64,000 bases of DNA, from contig NZ_KE383933.1 of the NCBI RefSeq assembly GCF_000422845.1, forward strand, positions 127,600 through 191,599. Direction: 5' to 3'. The notes beneath the pieces were generated by a model, which was given only the letters and a program-made list of their open reading frames with translations, was not told the DNA's origin and made no database searches. This DNA is from Oceanobacter kriegii DSM 6294. Its GTDB lineage: Bacteria > Pseudomonadota > Gammaproteobacteria > Pseudomonadales > Oceanobacteraceae. Shown one piece after another: positions 55,836 to 64,000 of this stretch (positions are counted from its first letter, which is position 1; each line of letters opens with the position of its first letter). The translations under genes and the position numbers were made by a program.

Positions 55836-56447
55836 TTACACGTGTTCGTCGAGCAAGGCTTCGATGTTCACAGGGCCGCCCAGCTGGCTTACCTGCAACA
55901 GGGTTTCGGTGGCCTGACGCAGCCGGGCGTTGGTTTCGGCAAAGCGTTCAGCTGCGGTTGGTTTGTCTTGTTGCTCTGCTCGTTCTTGTTCCGCTCTGGA
56001 ATCAGATTGGCCTTCGTCACTTGAACGGGCCTCGGCGATAGCATCATTGGCGGCGTCATTCGCAGCATCGCTGTTCAGTCCAAAGGCTTCGGCCGCATCA
56101 ACGATAAAAACCCGACCGTCCATTGCCGCTTGTTCCATTTGGCTCAAGGGCAGCTCGGGAGCCGCGGACTGTGTGTCGGTGTCCATGTCTATGTCAGCAT
56201 CTAAATTCATGCTGGCCGAGCCAAGACCAACCACCGAAGGTGATGACAACGCGTCAGCACCTGCACCCGCAATACCGGAAGTGGTATTTGCAGGCAGCAG
56301 AGTTGCCGTGCCGGATTCAGCCGCGAAGGCAGCGCCAGAGGAACTGCTTAAGGAAGCCGACGACAGGTCGGCCGCTTCCCTCAGTTCATCTTCGCGCTGT
56401 TGGCGATACTGATCCACACGTTGTTGTTGCTGGAGCTCCTCCAGCAT
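55836..56447 (-). CDS. Hypothetical low-complexity protein, about 203 aa
   Basis: The frame is open from ATG 56447; it also stays open upstream to the end of the neighbouring gene without a standard start. The product has a Gln/Arg-rich coiled N terminus (LEELQQQQRVDQYRQQRE). Ser/Ala-rich disorder, Asp repeats (NLDADIDMDTDTQ), an Ala/Asp helix and a final QVSQLGGPVNIEALLDEHV follow. No family recognised. It is paired with the 87-aa gene upstream; the two may encode motility-linked or secreted products, but that is a guess. Confidence 0.5.
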   Translation of the reverse strand: MLEELQQQQRVDQYRQQREDELREAADLSSASLSSSSGAAFAAESGTATLLPANTTSGIAGAGADALSSPSVVGLGSASMNLDADIDMDTDTQSAAPELPLSQMEQAAMDGRVFIVDAAEAFGLNSDAANDAANDAIAEARSSDEGQSDSRAEQERAEQQDKPTAAERFAETNARLRQATETLLQVSQLGGPVNIEALLDEHV

Positions 56448-56500
56448 TTTCTGCAGGGATTCTTGATCCCGGGCGGAGTCGGTCGTCTCGTCAGGAGACG

Positions 56501-56764
56501 TCAGGCTTGGGTATCCAGCAAACTGCCCAGCTGAGTATTCTGAGCTTCGATTAGCTTCCCGGCTGCGCCCACCAGTTGCTTTCCCTCTTGCATGTCCACA
56601 ACCGCTTCGGAAATGGATGAGGTTTCGTCAACGGGCCTCTGCGTCGTCGAATCTGCCACTTGTTGCGCGGCGACCGTCAGCTTGTTGTCGGCCTGGCCAA
56701 ATGCCTGGCTGGCCTGGGAATAGCCGTTGGTCATTACCGAGCCGCTGGTAGAACCAATATTCAT
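56501..56764 (-). CDS. Hypothetical protein, 87 aa, flagellar rod/YjfB-like C terminus
   Basis: ATG 56764 is preferred (GGAG upstream); an earlier start would add 12 unrelated residues. The product is rich in Gln, Ser and Ala (GYSQASQAFGQADNKL, VAAQQVADST). It ends AAGKLIEAQNTQLGSLLDTQA, resembling the conserved C terminus of small YjfB-like or rod-associated proteins in Pseudomonas. Function unknown. It is just upstream of the 203-aa low-complexity gene on the same strand. Confidence 0.6.
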   Translation of the reverse strand: MNIGSTSGSVMTNGYSQASQAFGQADNKLTVAAQQVADSTTQRPVDETSSISEAVVDMQEGKQLVGAAGKLIEAQNTQLGSLLDTQA

Positions 56765-56861
56765 GGCGTGCTCCTGTGTTGAACGGGTGAATAAATGCAT
56801 GTGTTCTGAATCAACACTACGCTTTGTTCAAAAAACAACCACAGAGTTTGGTAACAGCCCT

Positions 56862-56917
56862 GTACAAAATGTAAGCTGAGTTCAGATAGTCAGTCAGATT
56901 TGTACAAGGATGTACTT
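56862..56917. promoter_or_regulatory. Putative LitR/PplR half-sites over the comF start region
   Basis: TGTACAA-AA-TGTA at 56862-56874, and TTGTACAA-GGA-TGTAC at 56900-56915. In the second, T(G/A)TACA-like half-sites are 10 bp apart and overlap the AGGA ribosome site of comF (ATG 56918). Confidence 0.5.
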
Positions 56918-57790
56918 ATGGCCCCCTCAAGTTTTTTAAACAGCGTCAGACAGCGCTGGCAACAAACACGAGCGACCGTTTTTCAGTCCAACGGCCAGTT
57001 GAATCCGGCTGCCAACAGCAGCGGCGGTAGTAACCCACCGAGTTTGAATGCCTTCGCACTGTGCGAAATCTGTTTATCGTCGCTGCAAGGCTGTGCCGGA
57101 TTTATCTGCAACGACTGCGAACGCTGGTTGTTGCAAGCCGCACCGGCAGCGCAATCCAGCTGCAGCCAGTGCGGCGAAATCAACCTGCAACAAGCGACAC
57201 CATTGAACGGCTTCTGGCGCTGCCGTCCCTGCCAACAACAGTCTCCTGCGTTTGATTACAGCCATCACACCGCGCTCTACGCCGGTCCCGTCATGCACTG
57301 GGTTCAGCAAGCCAAGGACAAGCACAACAGCCAATGGATGCTAAAGCTGGCACGCTGGATGGCCCGTTACCCACCAGCACAGTTAAGGGCTGTTGATCGC
57401 CTGATTCCGGTGCCTTCCAACCGCTGGCGTCGCTGGCAGCGTGGCTTTGACCCGGCCGGAGTGCTGGCCGACGAGCTCGCCCGGGTTCACCAACTGACCG
57501 TCGACAAGCAGCGTTTGGAACGACTCCCTGGCCATGGCCAACGAGGCCTGAATCGCGTCGAACGACTCGGCAACATCCGCAGCAGTTACCGCCTGACCAA
57601 CGTCGAATCCGCCAGCAGCCAGCCCCTGGCAGGCCAGCATGTCATGATCGTCGACGATGTGATGACCACCGGTGCCACGGCCGATGGGCTGGCGCAACTG
57701 CTGAAGCAACAGGGCGCTGCCATTGTCGGCGTCTGGACGCTGGCCCGAACCCCACCTCCCGGTTGGTTTGTGCGCACACGCCGGGAATGA
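56918..57790 (+). CDS. comF: ComF-family phosphoribosyltransferase-like protein
   Basis: ATG 56918 with AGGA 7 bases upstream gives 290 aa; a TTG six codons earlier lies in the operator-like palindrome. After a Ser/Asn-rich N-terminal stretch there are zinc-ribbon Cys pairs (CEIC, CNDC, CSQC, CRPC), then the phosphoribosyltransferase-like domain. RGFDPAGVLADELAR and the PRPP loop VMIVDDVMTTGAT are intact. ComF/GntX proteins help DNA uptake in competent bacteria; the biochemical role is unclear. The N-terminal 40 residues are longer than usual. Confidence 0.92.
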   Translation: MAPSSFLNSVRQRWQQTRATVFQSNGQLNPAANSSGGSNPPSLNAFALCEICLSSLQGCAGFICNDCERWLLQAAPAAQSSCSQCGEINLQQATPLNGFWRCRPCQQQSPAFDYSHHTALYAGPVMHWVQQAKDKHNSQWMLKLARWMARYPPAQLRAVDRLIPVPSNRWRRWQRGFDPAGVLADELARVHQLTVDKQRLERLPGHGQRGLNRVERLGNIRSSYRLTNVESASSQPLAGQHVMIVDDVMTTGATADGLAQLLKQQGAAIVGVWTLARTPPPGWFVRTRRE

Positions 57791-57850
57791 TCAAAGCAAG
57801 CCAGCCGCGTGCTTGTCAGGCATAATCCGGCCATTATTGCGGAGAACCTC

Positions 57851-58837
57851 ATGACCACAGATAGCCACCCTTATTCCCGATTGTCCCAGGAAGACGTTAT
57901 GGACGCCGTGGAGGCATTGGGCCTCTACACCGACGCTCGCGTATTTCCCCTCAACAGTTACGAAAATAGGGTGTACCAGGTCGGCATCGAAGACGATAAC
58001 CCGGTGATTGCGAAGTTTTACCGCCCCGGCCGTTGGTCGCGCGAGAGCATTCTGGAAGAGCATCAGTTCATGCTGGAGTTGCAGCAAGAGGACATTCCCG
58101 TGGTCGCACCGCTGACGTTCGACGAGCGCAGCCTGTTTGATCACAAGGAATTTATGTTCACCCTGTTTCCCCGCCGTGGTGGCCATGCGCCGGAACTGTC
58201 ATCCAAACAAGATCTGGAGCTACTGGGCCGCTGGCTGGCGCGTATTCATCAGGTCGGTGGCTGGCAGGAGTTTCAGCATCGCCCTCGCATTGCCGGAGCT
58301 GACGATATTCGTTGGGCTGCGGAAACCGTGCTGAACTCCGGCATGATGCCGGAAGACTACCGCGCGGTGTACGAAAGCCTCTGGCCACAACTGCAAACGC
58401 TGGTGCAACAGCAGTTTGATGGCTGCGATTTCCGCTCCATTCGCCTGCACGGCGATTTGCACACCGGCAACCTGCTGCTGCGCGACGAGCAACTGTGGCT
58501 GGTCGACTTCGACGACTGCCTGCAAGGGCCTGCGATGCAAGACATCTGGATGCTACTGAGCGGCTCTCGCGAAGAGCAACTGGAACAGCTGGAGGCCATT
58601 CGTCAGGGCTATGAAATGTTCCGTCCATTCCCCTACCACGAGCTGCGTCTGGTCGAAGCCCTGCGCACCTTGCGGGTAATGAAATACGCGGCCTGGTTGA
58701 GCCAGCGTTGGGACGACCCGGCCTTCCCGATTGCCTTCCCGTGGTTTGAAGGACACCGCTTCTGGTCAGAGCATTTGCTGACCCTGCGTGAACAGGTTGC
58801 GGCACTTTATGAGGAACCTTTGGCCCTGTTTGGCTGA
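57851..58837 (+). CDS. srkA: Stress response kinase SrkA (YihE)
   Basis: ATG 57851 with GGAG upstream gives 328 aa, the same length as E. coli SrkA. Matching features are PLNSYENRVYQVG, AKFYRPGRWSRESILEEHQF, the catalytic LHGDLHTGNLLLRD and the metal-binding VDFDDCLQGPAMQDIWMLLSG. It is a Ser/Thr protein kinase of the aminoglycoside-phosphotransferase fold, countering lethal stress and MazF. It follows comF by 60 bases. Confidence 0.97.
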   Translation: MTTDSHPYSRLSQEDVMDAVEALGLYTDARVFPLNSYENRVYQVGIEDDNPVIAKFYRPGRWSRESILEEHQFMLELQQEDIPVVAPLTFDERSLFDHKEFMFTLFPRRGGHAPELSSKQDLELLGRWLARIHQVGGWQEFQHRPRIAGADDIRWAAETVLNSGMMPEDYRAVYESLWPQLQTLVQQQFDGCDFRSIRLHGDLHTGNLLLRDEQLWLVDFDDCLQGPAMQDIWMLLSGSREEQLEQLEAIRQGYEMFRPFPYHELRLVEALRTLRVMKYAAWLSQRWDDPAFPIAFPWFEGHRFWSEHLLTLREQVAALYEEPLALFG

Positions 58838-58874
58838 CACATAAGGACATTCAGTAATACAGGACTCGTCATTT

Positions 58875-59372
58875 ATGGCATCCACGTTGAATAAGACCCT
58901 GATCGCCGCCGCCATGACAGCGGCATCTGCTACCGCCCTGGCCGATGACCACACCGACCGTTTGTATCTGGGCGGCAGCTTCAGCTACAACACCATCGAC
59001 TCCCCGTTTGATGGCGGCGACAGCATTGATGCAACGGGTATTCAGGGTTTTGGTGGCTACCAGCTGGGGCAGTATTCCGGTGGTCTGTCGACCAAGGTGG
59101 AGCTGGGCTTCAGCCAAACCGATGACTTCGACAACACCAACGAAGACATCACCGGTGTCTGGGTCGCCATGGTGGGTGAAAAAGAACTGCCGGAAGTCGA
59201 TCCCAACCTGTCACTGATTGGCCGCGTCGGCCTCGACTTTGGTGATGACGATGGCCTGCTGACCGGCTTTGGTGTTGGCTACGACATCAGCGACCGTCTG
59301 GAAGTGCGTGGGGAGTTTGTTAACAAGGATGCTTCCAACCAGTATCTGGCGAGCTTGCTGGTCCACCTGTAA
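58875..59372 (+). CDS. Small outer-membrane beta-barrel-like protein
   Basis: The 165-aa product has a signal peptide (TLIAAAMTAASATALA, cleaved about residue 23). Alternating amphipathic strands with Gly/Asp turns follow (LYLGGSFSYNTIDSPF, QGFGGYQLGQYSGGL, LSLIGRVGLDFGDDDG, LEVRGEFVNKDAS), and it ends YLASLLVHL. It resembles OmpA-like or opacity barrels of about 8 strands. Function unknown. It follows srkA by 37 bases. Confidence 0.75.
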   Translation: MASTLNKTLIAAAMTAASATALADDHTDRLYLGGSFSYNTIDSPFDGGDSIDATGIQGFGGYQLGQYSGGLSTKVELGFSQTDDFDNTNEDITGVWVAMVGEKELPEVDPNLSLIGRVGLDFGDDDGLLTGFGVGYDISDRLEVRGEFVNKDASNQYLASLLVHL

Positions 59373-59448
59373 CAGCCAGCCAAGCCTATTCCTGGCTGAC
59401 GTCTTGCTGGCCCGTCTTATTCGACAGCCCTGCAAGGTGCAAAATCCG

Positions 59449-59487
59449 GACACAAAAAAACCGGCAAGTTAGCCGGTTTTTTTGTGT
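59449..59487. terminator. Bidirectional terminator
   Basis: ACACAAAAAAACCGGC and GCCGGTTTTTTTGTGT around AAGTTA: a strong symmetrical stem between convergent genes. Confidence 0.93.
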
Positions 59488-59490
59488 CTG

Positions 59491-59515
59491 AAAGTCGACG
59501 TTTAACGTCGACTTT
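59491..59515. repeat. Perfect 25-bp palindrome
   Basis: AAAGTCGACGTT-T-AACGTCGACTTT has 12-bp arms and a single central base. It is followed by another stem GGCGTT/AACGCC (59520-59537) directly before the stop of the DUF1329 gene. Confidence 0.95.
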
Positions 59516-59539
59516 CAACGGCGTTTTAGACAACGCCTG

Positions 59540-60901
59540 TTAACGACGACCTGAGCGACGCAATGCCGAGGTGGTGTAGTCACGGGAAGAACGCTCGATA
59601 CCAAACTTGTAGGTACCGTCTTCCTCGTTATCCAGACCCAGCGCCAGGTAACGACCAGAGGTCAGATCGTACAGCACTTCAAGACCGGTCCACGGCACGT
59701 TGGCCTGGTAGTAGCTCACCTCGTGACCTTCAGCCACACGCCACAACACACCACGACCGTCGTAATGGTCGATGATGCCGGCTTGCCAGGTATCTTCATC
59801 CAGGTAGAAGGTACGCTTGGCGTAAATATGGCGGTTGCCGTCTTTCAGAGTGGCTTCCACTTTCCATACCCGGTGCAGTTCATAGCGGGCATGATCCTGA
59901 TTGATGTGACCTGCCTTGACGATGTCATCGTACTTCAGGTCGCCGGATTCCAGCTTGTAGGCGTTGTACGGAATGTACATTTCCTGCTTGCCCACCAGTT
60001 TCCAGTCGTAGCGATCAGGTGCACCGTTGTAGAGGTCGAAGTTATCCGAGGTACGCATACCGTCGGAGGCCGTTCCCGGAGAATCGTAGGCAATGGTCGG
60101 TGCGCGACGAACCTTACGAGAGCCGGCGTTGTAGATCCACGCCTTACGCGGTTCTTTCACCTGATCCAGGGTTTCGTGCACCAGCAGTACGTTACCGGCC
60201 AGACGCGCTGGCGACAGTACATCCTGCTTGAAGTAGAACAGCACGTTGTCGTCTTTGCCCGGCTCGTAGTCGGTCAGTTCTTCACGGAAGGTAAATTCCT
60301 CACCGAACTGCACCAGCGTGTAGTCGCCGTTGGCCTGCGGTGTTACCTGACCCACAGTACGCTCAACGCTACCACCACGGTAACGAACGATATGGTTCCA
60401 GATGGCTTCGAGACCATTTTGTGGAATCGGGAATGGCGTGCCCATCACGTAGTTCTTGAGGCCGTTACCGCCGTCTACCAGCTCGGTTTTGCTGGCGTTT
60501 TCAATGCTGGCATCGTAGATGGCCTGCGGGTACGCCGCAGTACGATGGGTTGGGTACACCGGCATACGGTAGGTATCCGGGTACTTCTTGAACATCGCCT
60601 TTTGGCCTTCGGACAGCTTGTCGGCGTACTGCATGTAGTTTTCAGCAGTGATCACAAACAGCGGTGTTTCGTCGGCAAACGGGTCCACCAGCTTGCCGCC
60701 TTCTTTATAGCCTGCTGGCGGGGTTTGCAGACCACCGTTCCAGGCCGGAATATCGCCAGCAGCGGCTTTCTGCGCGCCCACCGGGGTCAATTCACCGCCC
60801 AGCTTGGCAGCTTCAGCGGTCGATACGGCTGCATGCGCTGCGGTCCCCATCAGGGACAGCAGCAAGGCGCCACTCAGGGTTCGAATCGATGTTTTCAACA
60901 T
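59540..60901 (-). CDS. DUF1329 family periplasmic protein
   Basis: The 453-aa product has a signal peptide (LSGALLLSLMGTAAHA) and the DUF1329 pattern: AAKLGGELTPVGAQKAAAGD, IPAWNGGLQTPPAGY, PDTYRMPVYPTHRTAAYP, RVWKVEATLKDGNRHIYAKR. The fold is LolA/B-like by family prediction; function unknown. It follows the DUF1302 gene by 31 bases; AGGA precedes the ATG. The DUF1302-DUF1329 pair often accompanies lipases or RND-type exporters and may handle a hydrophobic ligand between membranes. Confidence 0.93.
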   Translation of the reverse strand: MLKTSIRTLSGALLLSLMGTAAHAAVSTAEAAKLGGELTPVGAQKAAAGDIPAWNGGLQTPPAGYKEGGKLVDPFADETPLFVITAENYMQYADKLSEGQKAMFKKYPDTYRMPVYPTHRTAAYPQAIYDASIENASKTELVDGGNGLKNYVMGTPFPIPQNGLEAIWNHIVRYRGGSVERTVGQVTPQANGDYTLVQFGEEFTFREELTDYEPGKDDNVLFYFKQDVLSPARLAGNVLLVHETLDQVKEPRKAWIYNAGSRKVRRAPTIAYDSPGTASDGMRTSDNFDLYNGAPDRYDWKLVGKQEMYIPYNAYKLESGDLKYDDIVKAGHINQDHARYELHRVWKVEATLKDGNRHIYAKRTFYLDEDTWQAGIIDHYDGRGVLWRVAEGHEVSYYQANVPWTGLEVLYDLTSGRYLALGLDNEEDGTYKFGIERSSRDYTTSALRRSGRR

Positions 60902-60932
60902 TCTTATATCCTCACTAGGTCGCCTGAGCCAA

Positions 60933-62822
60933 TCAGAAAGAGTACTTCGCAGACAGGGTGATATTGTCGCGATCTTTCATCTGGTTGTATTCGCCACCAG
61001 TATAGTTGGTGTAGCTCAGGTCGATGGACGTCTGGTTCATGTATACAAAGCGCAAGGTACCGCCGGTGGTCAGACGGTTGTTAATGAACTGAGCGCCCGG
61101 CTCAGGACCATTACCCTTGTCGTAGGCCAGTGACAGAATCGGTGTGATGTTCACCCCTGCAAAGGCGTTGTTGTAATCCAGTGCCGCACGCAGGCGAATA
61201 CCACCGGACCACTTTGTGACATAACCATCGTCGGTACAGTTCGCCAAATGGGCGTTTTGGCCGGAATTATCAGCACCGGTTGGTGTGGTATCCGCAGTAC
61301 AGTAGTTGGTGTCGCCGAACACGCCGTCGTTGTTACCGATACCCCAGGCACCGGAACGGCCATAACGGGCGTCGTCGGTGGATGGCAGGTCTGGAATGTA
61401 AGCCACACCGGCCTCACCCACCAGCGCCATACGGTCTGCACCGAACACGCGGTCGAAGATGGTGATGTAAGTGGTCTGGAACTGCCACATATCGTACTCA
61501 TCGTAGCCTTTGGCCAGCTCACCGCTCAGTGCAGTTGGATCGCCACCCACTTCTTCCAGACGACGCTGGTACATACGGCTGTATGGCGCCGCGTTACCTG
61601 CCAGCAGCAGCTCGAACGCGTTCCACTGCAACGGCATATCCGGCTTGTAGCTCAGTTCACCGGAAACCGATGCACCGCTTTCGGTTGCCGTGGCAAAGCT
61701 CAGCCCCATGATCTTCAGATCTTCCGGATAGGAAATCTGATACATCGGGTATTTGCTCTGATAGGTCGCATTGGCGTTGTAAGCCGCATGTTCTTCGTAA
61801 TTCACCACCACACCGTTGATGTACGGCAGACGGCTGTGAATGTTCATGTAGTAGGCACCGAATTCGGTGTCACCCAGTGCTTCGGAATACCAGCGGAAGG
61901 CCAGACCGTACTGGCCCTGGTTATCCGGTGTATCGTCTTTCATGCGTTCGGCAACCGGAGCAACCCGGTCGGTCATGGCAACACCATTGGCAATTTCGTT
62001 ATCACGGAATTCAATGATGTCACGCTCGTCAGCAACACCGGCCAGGATTACCGGGCCACAGCCGTCGGCAACAAAGTCAGCGGTAGAGAAGAAGGTTCCG
62101 CAAGCGTCGGTACGGGTCTTTTCCCACTGCAGTTGATAGAAGGCTTCAAACGACAGATCTGGCGTCAGGCCTACGGAGGTGTACAGCATGTTGACCGGCA
62201 GCAGTGCTTCTTTCAGCTCGGCACCCGGCTTACGGAATGCCGAAGCATCAACCGGGTTAATGCTGTTCACACCGCCCTGAATAAAGGTGCTTTCACCCCA
62301 GCTCAGAACCTGACGACCGGCACGTACCAGCACCGGGGTGTAACCAATTTCGAAATCGGCCCAGACGTAGGCGTCCAGCAAATCCCAACCGCTGCCCGCA
62401 GCGTCTTTGGTCTCGTCACTGTATTCCTTGAACTGCGGATCGCCGTTCATGATGGCATCGTCATAGAAAGCACGGGCACGGAAGAAACCGCCGTAGTTTT
62501 CGTAACTGATGTCGAGGTCACCGCTCCACTTGATGGTGCGGGTGTACATGTCGCCCTTGTTGTAGTTCAGGGTTCCATCATCGTAGTTGTACGAGGAGCC
62601 GGAGCCGCCGTTACCCGTCGCCGTGCCGTTGGCAGGCATGATCTGGTAAGCACCCGGGTCTTGGGTACGCCAGCCAACACCCGCACTGATGGTGTTGTCG
62701 ATGCGCACATCGGCACCGGCCAGTTCAAATTCCAGGGCGTTAGCGGATGCCATGGTCACCGCCGTTACAGCCAACGCCAGCGGGGCTTTTTTGAAGACGA
62801 TATTCATCGCTTTGCTTTTCAT
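60933..62822 (-). CDS. DUF1302 family outer-membrane protein
   Basis: ATG 62822 has GGAGAAG 6 bases upstream. The 629-aa product has a signal peptide (KKAPLALAVTAVTMASANA) and a long beta-barrel. Family features include FELAGADVRIDNTISAGVGWR, RAGRQVLSWGESTFIQGGVNSINPVD and PVNMLYTSVGLTPDLSFEAFYQ, with a C-terminal Phe (ITLSAKYSF) for BAM insertion. It likely forms a channel for a hydrophobic compound. Between the lipase (21 bases upstream) and DUF1329 (31 bases downstream), so one operon. Confidence 0.94.
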   Translation of the reverse strand: MKSKAMNIVFKKAPLALAVTAVTMASANALEFELAGADVRIDNTISAGVGWRTQDPGAYQIMPANGTATGNGGSGSSYNYDDGTLNYNKGDMYTRTIKWSGDLDISYENYGGFFRARAFYDDAIMNGDPQFKEYSDETKDAAGSGWDLLDAYVWADFEIGYTPVLVRAGRQVLSWGESTFIQGGVNSINPVDASAFRKPGAELKEALLPVNMLYTSVGLTPDLSFEAFYQLQWEKTRTDACGTFFSTADFVADGCGPVILAGVADERDIIEFRDNEIANGVAMTDRVAPVAERMKDDTPDNQGQYGLAFRWYSEALGDTEFGAYYMNIHSRLPYINGVVVNYEEHAAYNANATYQSKYPMYQISYPEDLKIMGLSFATATESGASVSGELSYKPDMPLQWNAFELLLAGNAAPYSRMYQRRLEEVGGDPTALSGELAKGYDEYDMWQFQTTYITIFDRVFGADRMALVGEAGVAYIPDLPSTDDARYGRSGAWGIGNNDGVFGDTNYCTADTTPTGADNSGQNAHLANCTDDGYVTKWSGGIRLRAALDYNNAFAGVNITPILSLAYDKGNGPEPGAQFINNRLTTGGTLRFVYMNQTSIDLSYTNYTGGEYNQMKDRDNITLSAKYSF

Positions 62823-62843
62823 ATTGTTCTTCTCCGCAAAGGC

Positions 62844-64000
62844 TTAGTTGGATTCAAGTACTGAAGTATTAACCGTACCAAAGGCACCGTTAATCATCAG
62901 AACCGACTCGGTAACCATTTCGGCAAAGGCCGTCAGGCTGTCCGCGTTGGCAAAGGTTGCATGAGTGCCAGTGGCAAAGCGGGTTTGGGCACGCAGCGGC
63001 GTCGACAAGCTGGTGGTGTCTGTCGAGGCATCAACGGTTTCCAGACCCAGCAACGCGGCCAGACCATCGGTACCCGCCATCGGCGCACGGTAGCCTGCCA
63101 GACCACTGGTCAGACCCAAAGCAGGTGCATAGGCCGCATAAGGGTTGGTGTCATTGTCGTAGAAGTAGTCGAAGTTCGGCACCGTATGATCCGCCGGGAA
63201 CATGCCAGCCAGTTTGAAGCCATCTGGCAGGGAAATACCGGATGCATCCGTTGGCAGTGCATTACCACCCACCATGTTGAACAGCAGCACTGGAGTATCG
63301 GTGGCCGCCAATGTTGCTGCCGCGTTGGCCGGGTCGATCACATCCACCGCAGACTGGAAGACATACATGTATTTTTCGTAGTTGGACGTACCTACGGCAA
63401 TACCGGATGCGGCCAACGCGCCGGAAATGGTCGGACCAAAGGCCGGTGAGTTATCCAGCAGCTTGGTCAGGTGGGCACCACCGTTGGCCAGAATCACACC
63501 CTGCAATTCAGACAGGTTGTCGTTGGCCGCCAAAACAGCAGCGTCGTTGTTCACCGCAGCATAAGTCGTTGCGACAATCGCACCCAGGGAGTGACCCGCC
63601 AGGTAAACGCGATCCAGATCGAAGCCAACGCCGGTAGGCTGGGCTGCAACCGCATCGCTGATGTTGCCAAGGCTGGCGTTCACATTCAGCAGATCAGCCA
63701 CGGCCTGACGCACGTTGTCGCGCGTACGGGTAAAGTTGGACAGGTTAATAAAGGTAGAACCCGACGTGCCAGCGGCAACGTCACCGTCCGTACCTTCCGT
63801 TTCAACCGTGCCATCAAAGTCCATTTCCCAACGGATACCGTTGCTGTCCTGCCAGATGTTGCCGTGGCGCTCGGCCGCACCGGTGGCCGCAGAAGCACCG
63901 CCGGAAAGCGCAATCGCTGCCGCCCATGGAGAGCCGGTGTAGGAAGCCTGACTGGCATCCATGCTGAAACGGATGGTGCTGTTATCGACTGTGTTACCGT
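62844..64000 (-). CDS. VolA/Pla-1-type extracellular lipase (5' end missing)
   Basis: The frame stays open to the right edge, with residues upstream of an internal Met reading VDNSTIRFSM, so the true start is outside the window. The visible 380 or so residues contain the serine hydrolase elbow VYLAGHSLGAIVATTYAAV (GxSxG), LSELQGVILANGGAHL, and a likely acid/His region near FPADHTVPNFDYF. It resembles the C-terminal half of VolA/Pla-1 (phospho)lipases of Vibrio and relatives, which are surface lipoproteins of about 700-800 aa. It heads the DUF1302-DUF1329 operon. Confidence 0.82.
   Translation of the reverse strand, partial: GNTVDNSTIRFSMDASQASYTGSPWAAAIALSGGASAATGAAERHGNIWQDSNGIRWEMDFDGTVETEGTDGDVAAGTSGSTFINLSNFTRTRDNVRQAVADLLNVNASLGNISDAVAAQPTGVGFDLDRVYLAGHSLGAIVATTYAAVNNDAAVLAANDNLSELQGVILANGGAHLTKLLDNSPAFGPTISGALAASGIAVGTSNYEKYMYVFQSAVDVIDPANAAATLAATDTPVLLFNMVGGNALPTDASGISLPDGFKLAGMFPADHTVPNFDYFYDNDTNPYAAYAPALGLTSGLAGYRAPMAGTDGLAALLGLETVDASTDTTSLSTPLRAQTRFATGTHATFANADSLTAFAEMVTESVLMINGAFGTVNTSVLESN

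Overview
The window reads as chromosomal DNA of a marine-type gammaproteobacterium, most likely an Oceanospirillales or Pseudomonas-related lineage. The signs are moderately high GC, many outer-membrane receptors, a Vfr-like CRP, E. coli-sized SpeD, Mpl, LptE and HolA, and the order speD-osmC-crp facing trpCDG(E), which recalls Pseudomonas. The genus assignment is inference. No rRNA, tRNA, CRISPR array, transposase or prophage was seen.

Left end (1-4.4 kb): a truncated FMN-binding glutamate-synthase-like gene, a small unknown gene, an SDR39U1/YfcH-type epimerase, and divergent from it a renalase-like FAD oxidoreductase coupled to a small CbiX-type chelatase.

Light-response block (4.7-16 kb): a tightly packed plus-strand set encodes a DUF523-DUF1722 protein, a LitR/CarH-like MerR regulator, a CPD photolyase, an NTF2-like protein, an SDR, a COG2907 FAD oxidoreductase, a DUF1365 protein, a cyclopropane/furan fatty acid synthase-type methyltransferase, DUF2878, a 28-codon mini-ORF and a TonB-dependent receptor. 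Many junctions are ATGA/GTGA/TGATG overlaps. A second locus at 40.3-42.9 kb holds a short LOV blue-light receptor divergent from a second LitR-like MerR gene, which is coupled to rsmC. T(G/A)TACA direct repeats in helical phase lie upstream of both loci, of the renalase/epimerase pair and of comF (56.9 kb). Together they look like a LOV/LitR light regulon similar to the PpSB-LOV/PplR system of Pseudomonas putida.

Middle (16-40 kb): a LysR regulator; a degenerate receiver protein beside a MalT/LAL-type LuxR regulator; grxD; a hydantoinase-like fragment; a diheme cytochrome c; the leuS-lptE-holA group; several unknown small genes; mpl-ubiX; fbp; a TonB receptor / ABC_sub_bind periplasmic protein / hybrid histidine kinase operon; and ppa.

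Right part (42.9-64 kb): a TonB-type outer-membrane protein, speD, an OsmC protein, crp with a likely autoregulatory CRP site, trpEGDC, a HAD phosphatase, an HPF/RaiA protein, a pair of REP-like repeats, a DmdC/AidB-type acyl-CoA dehydrogenase behind two PsrA-like operators, two low-complexity unknowns, comF, srkA, a small outer-membrane protein, and a VolA-type lipase / DUF1302 / DUF1329 operon whose lipase is cut by the window end.
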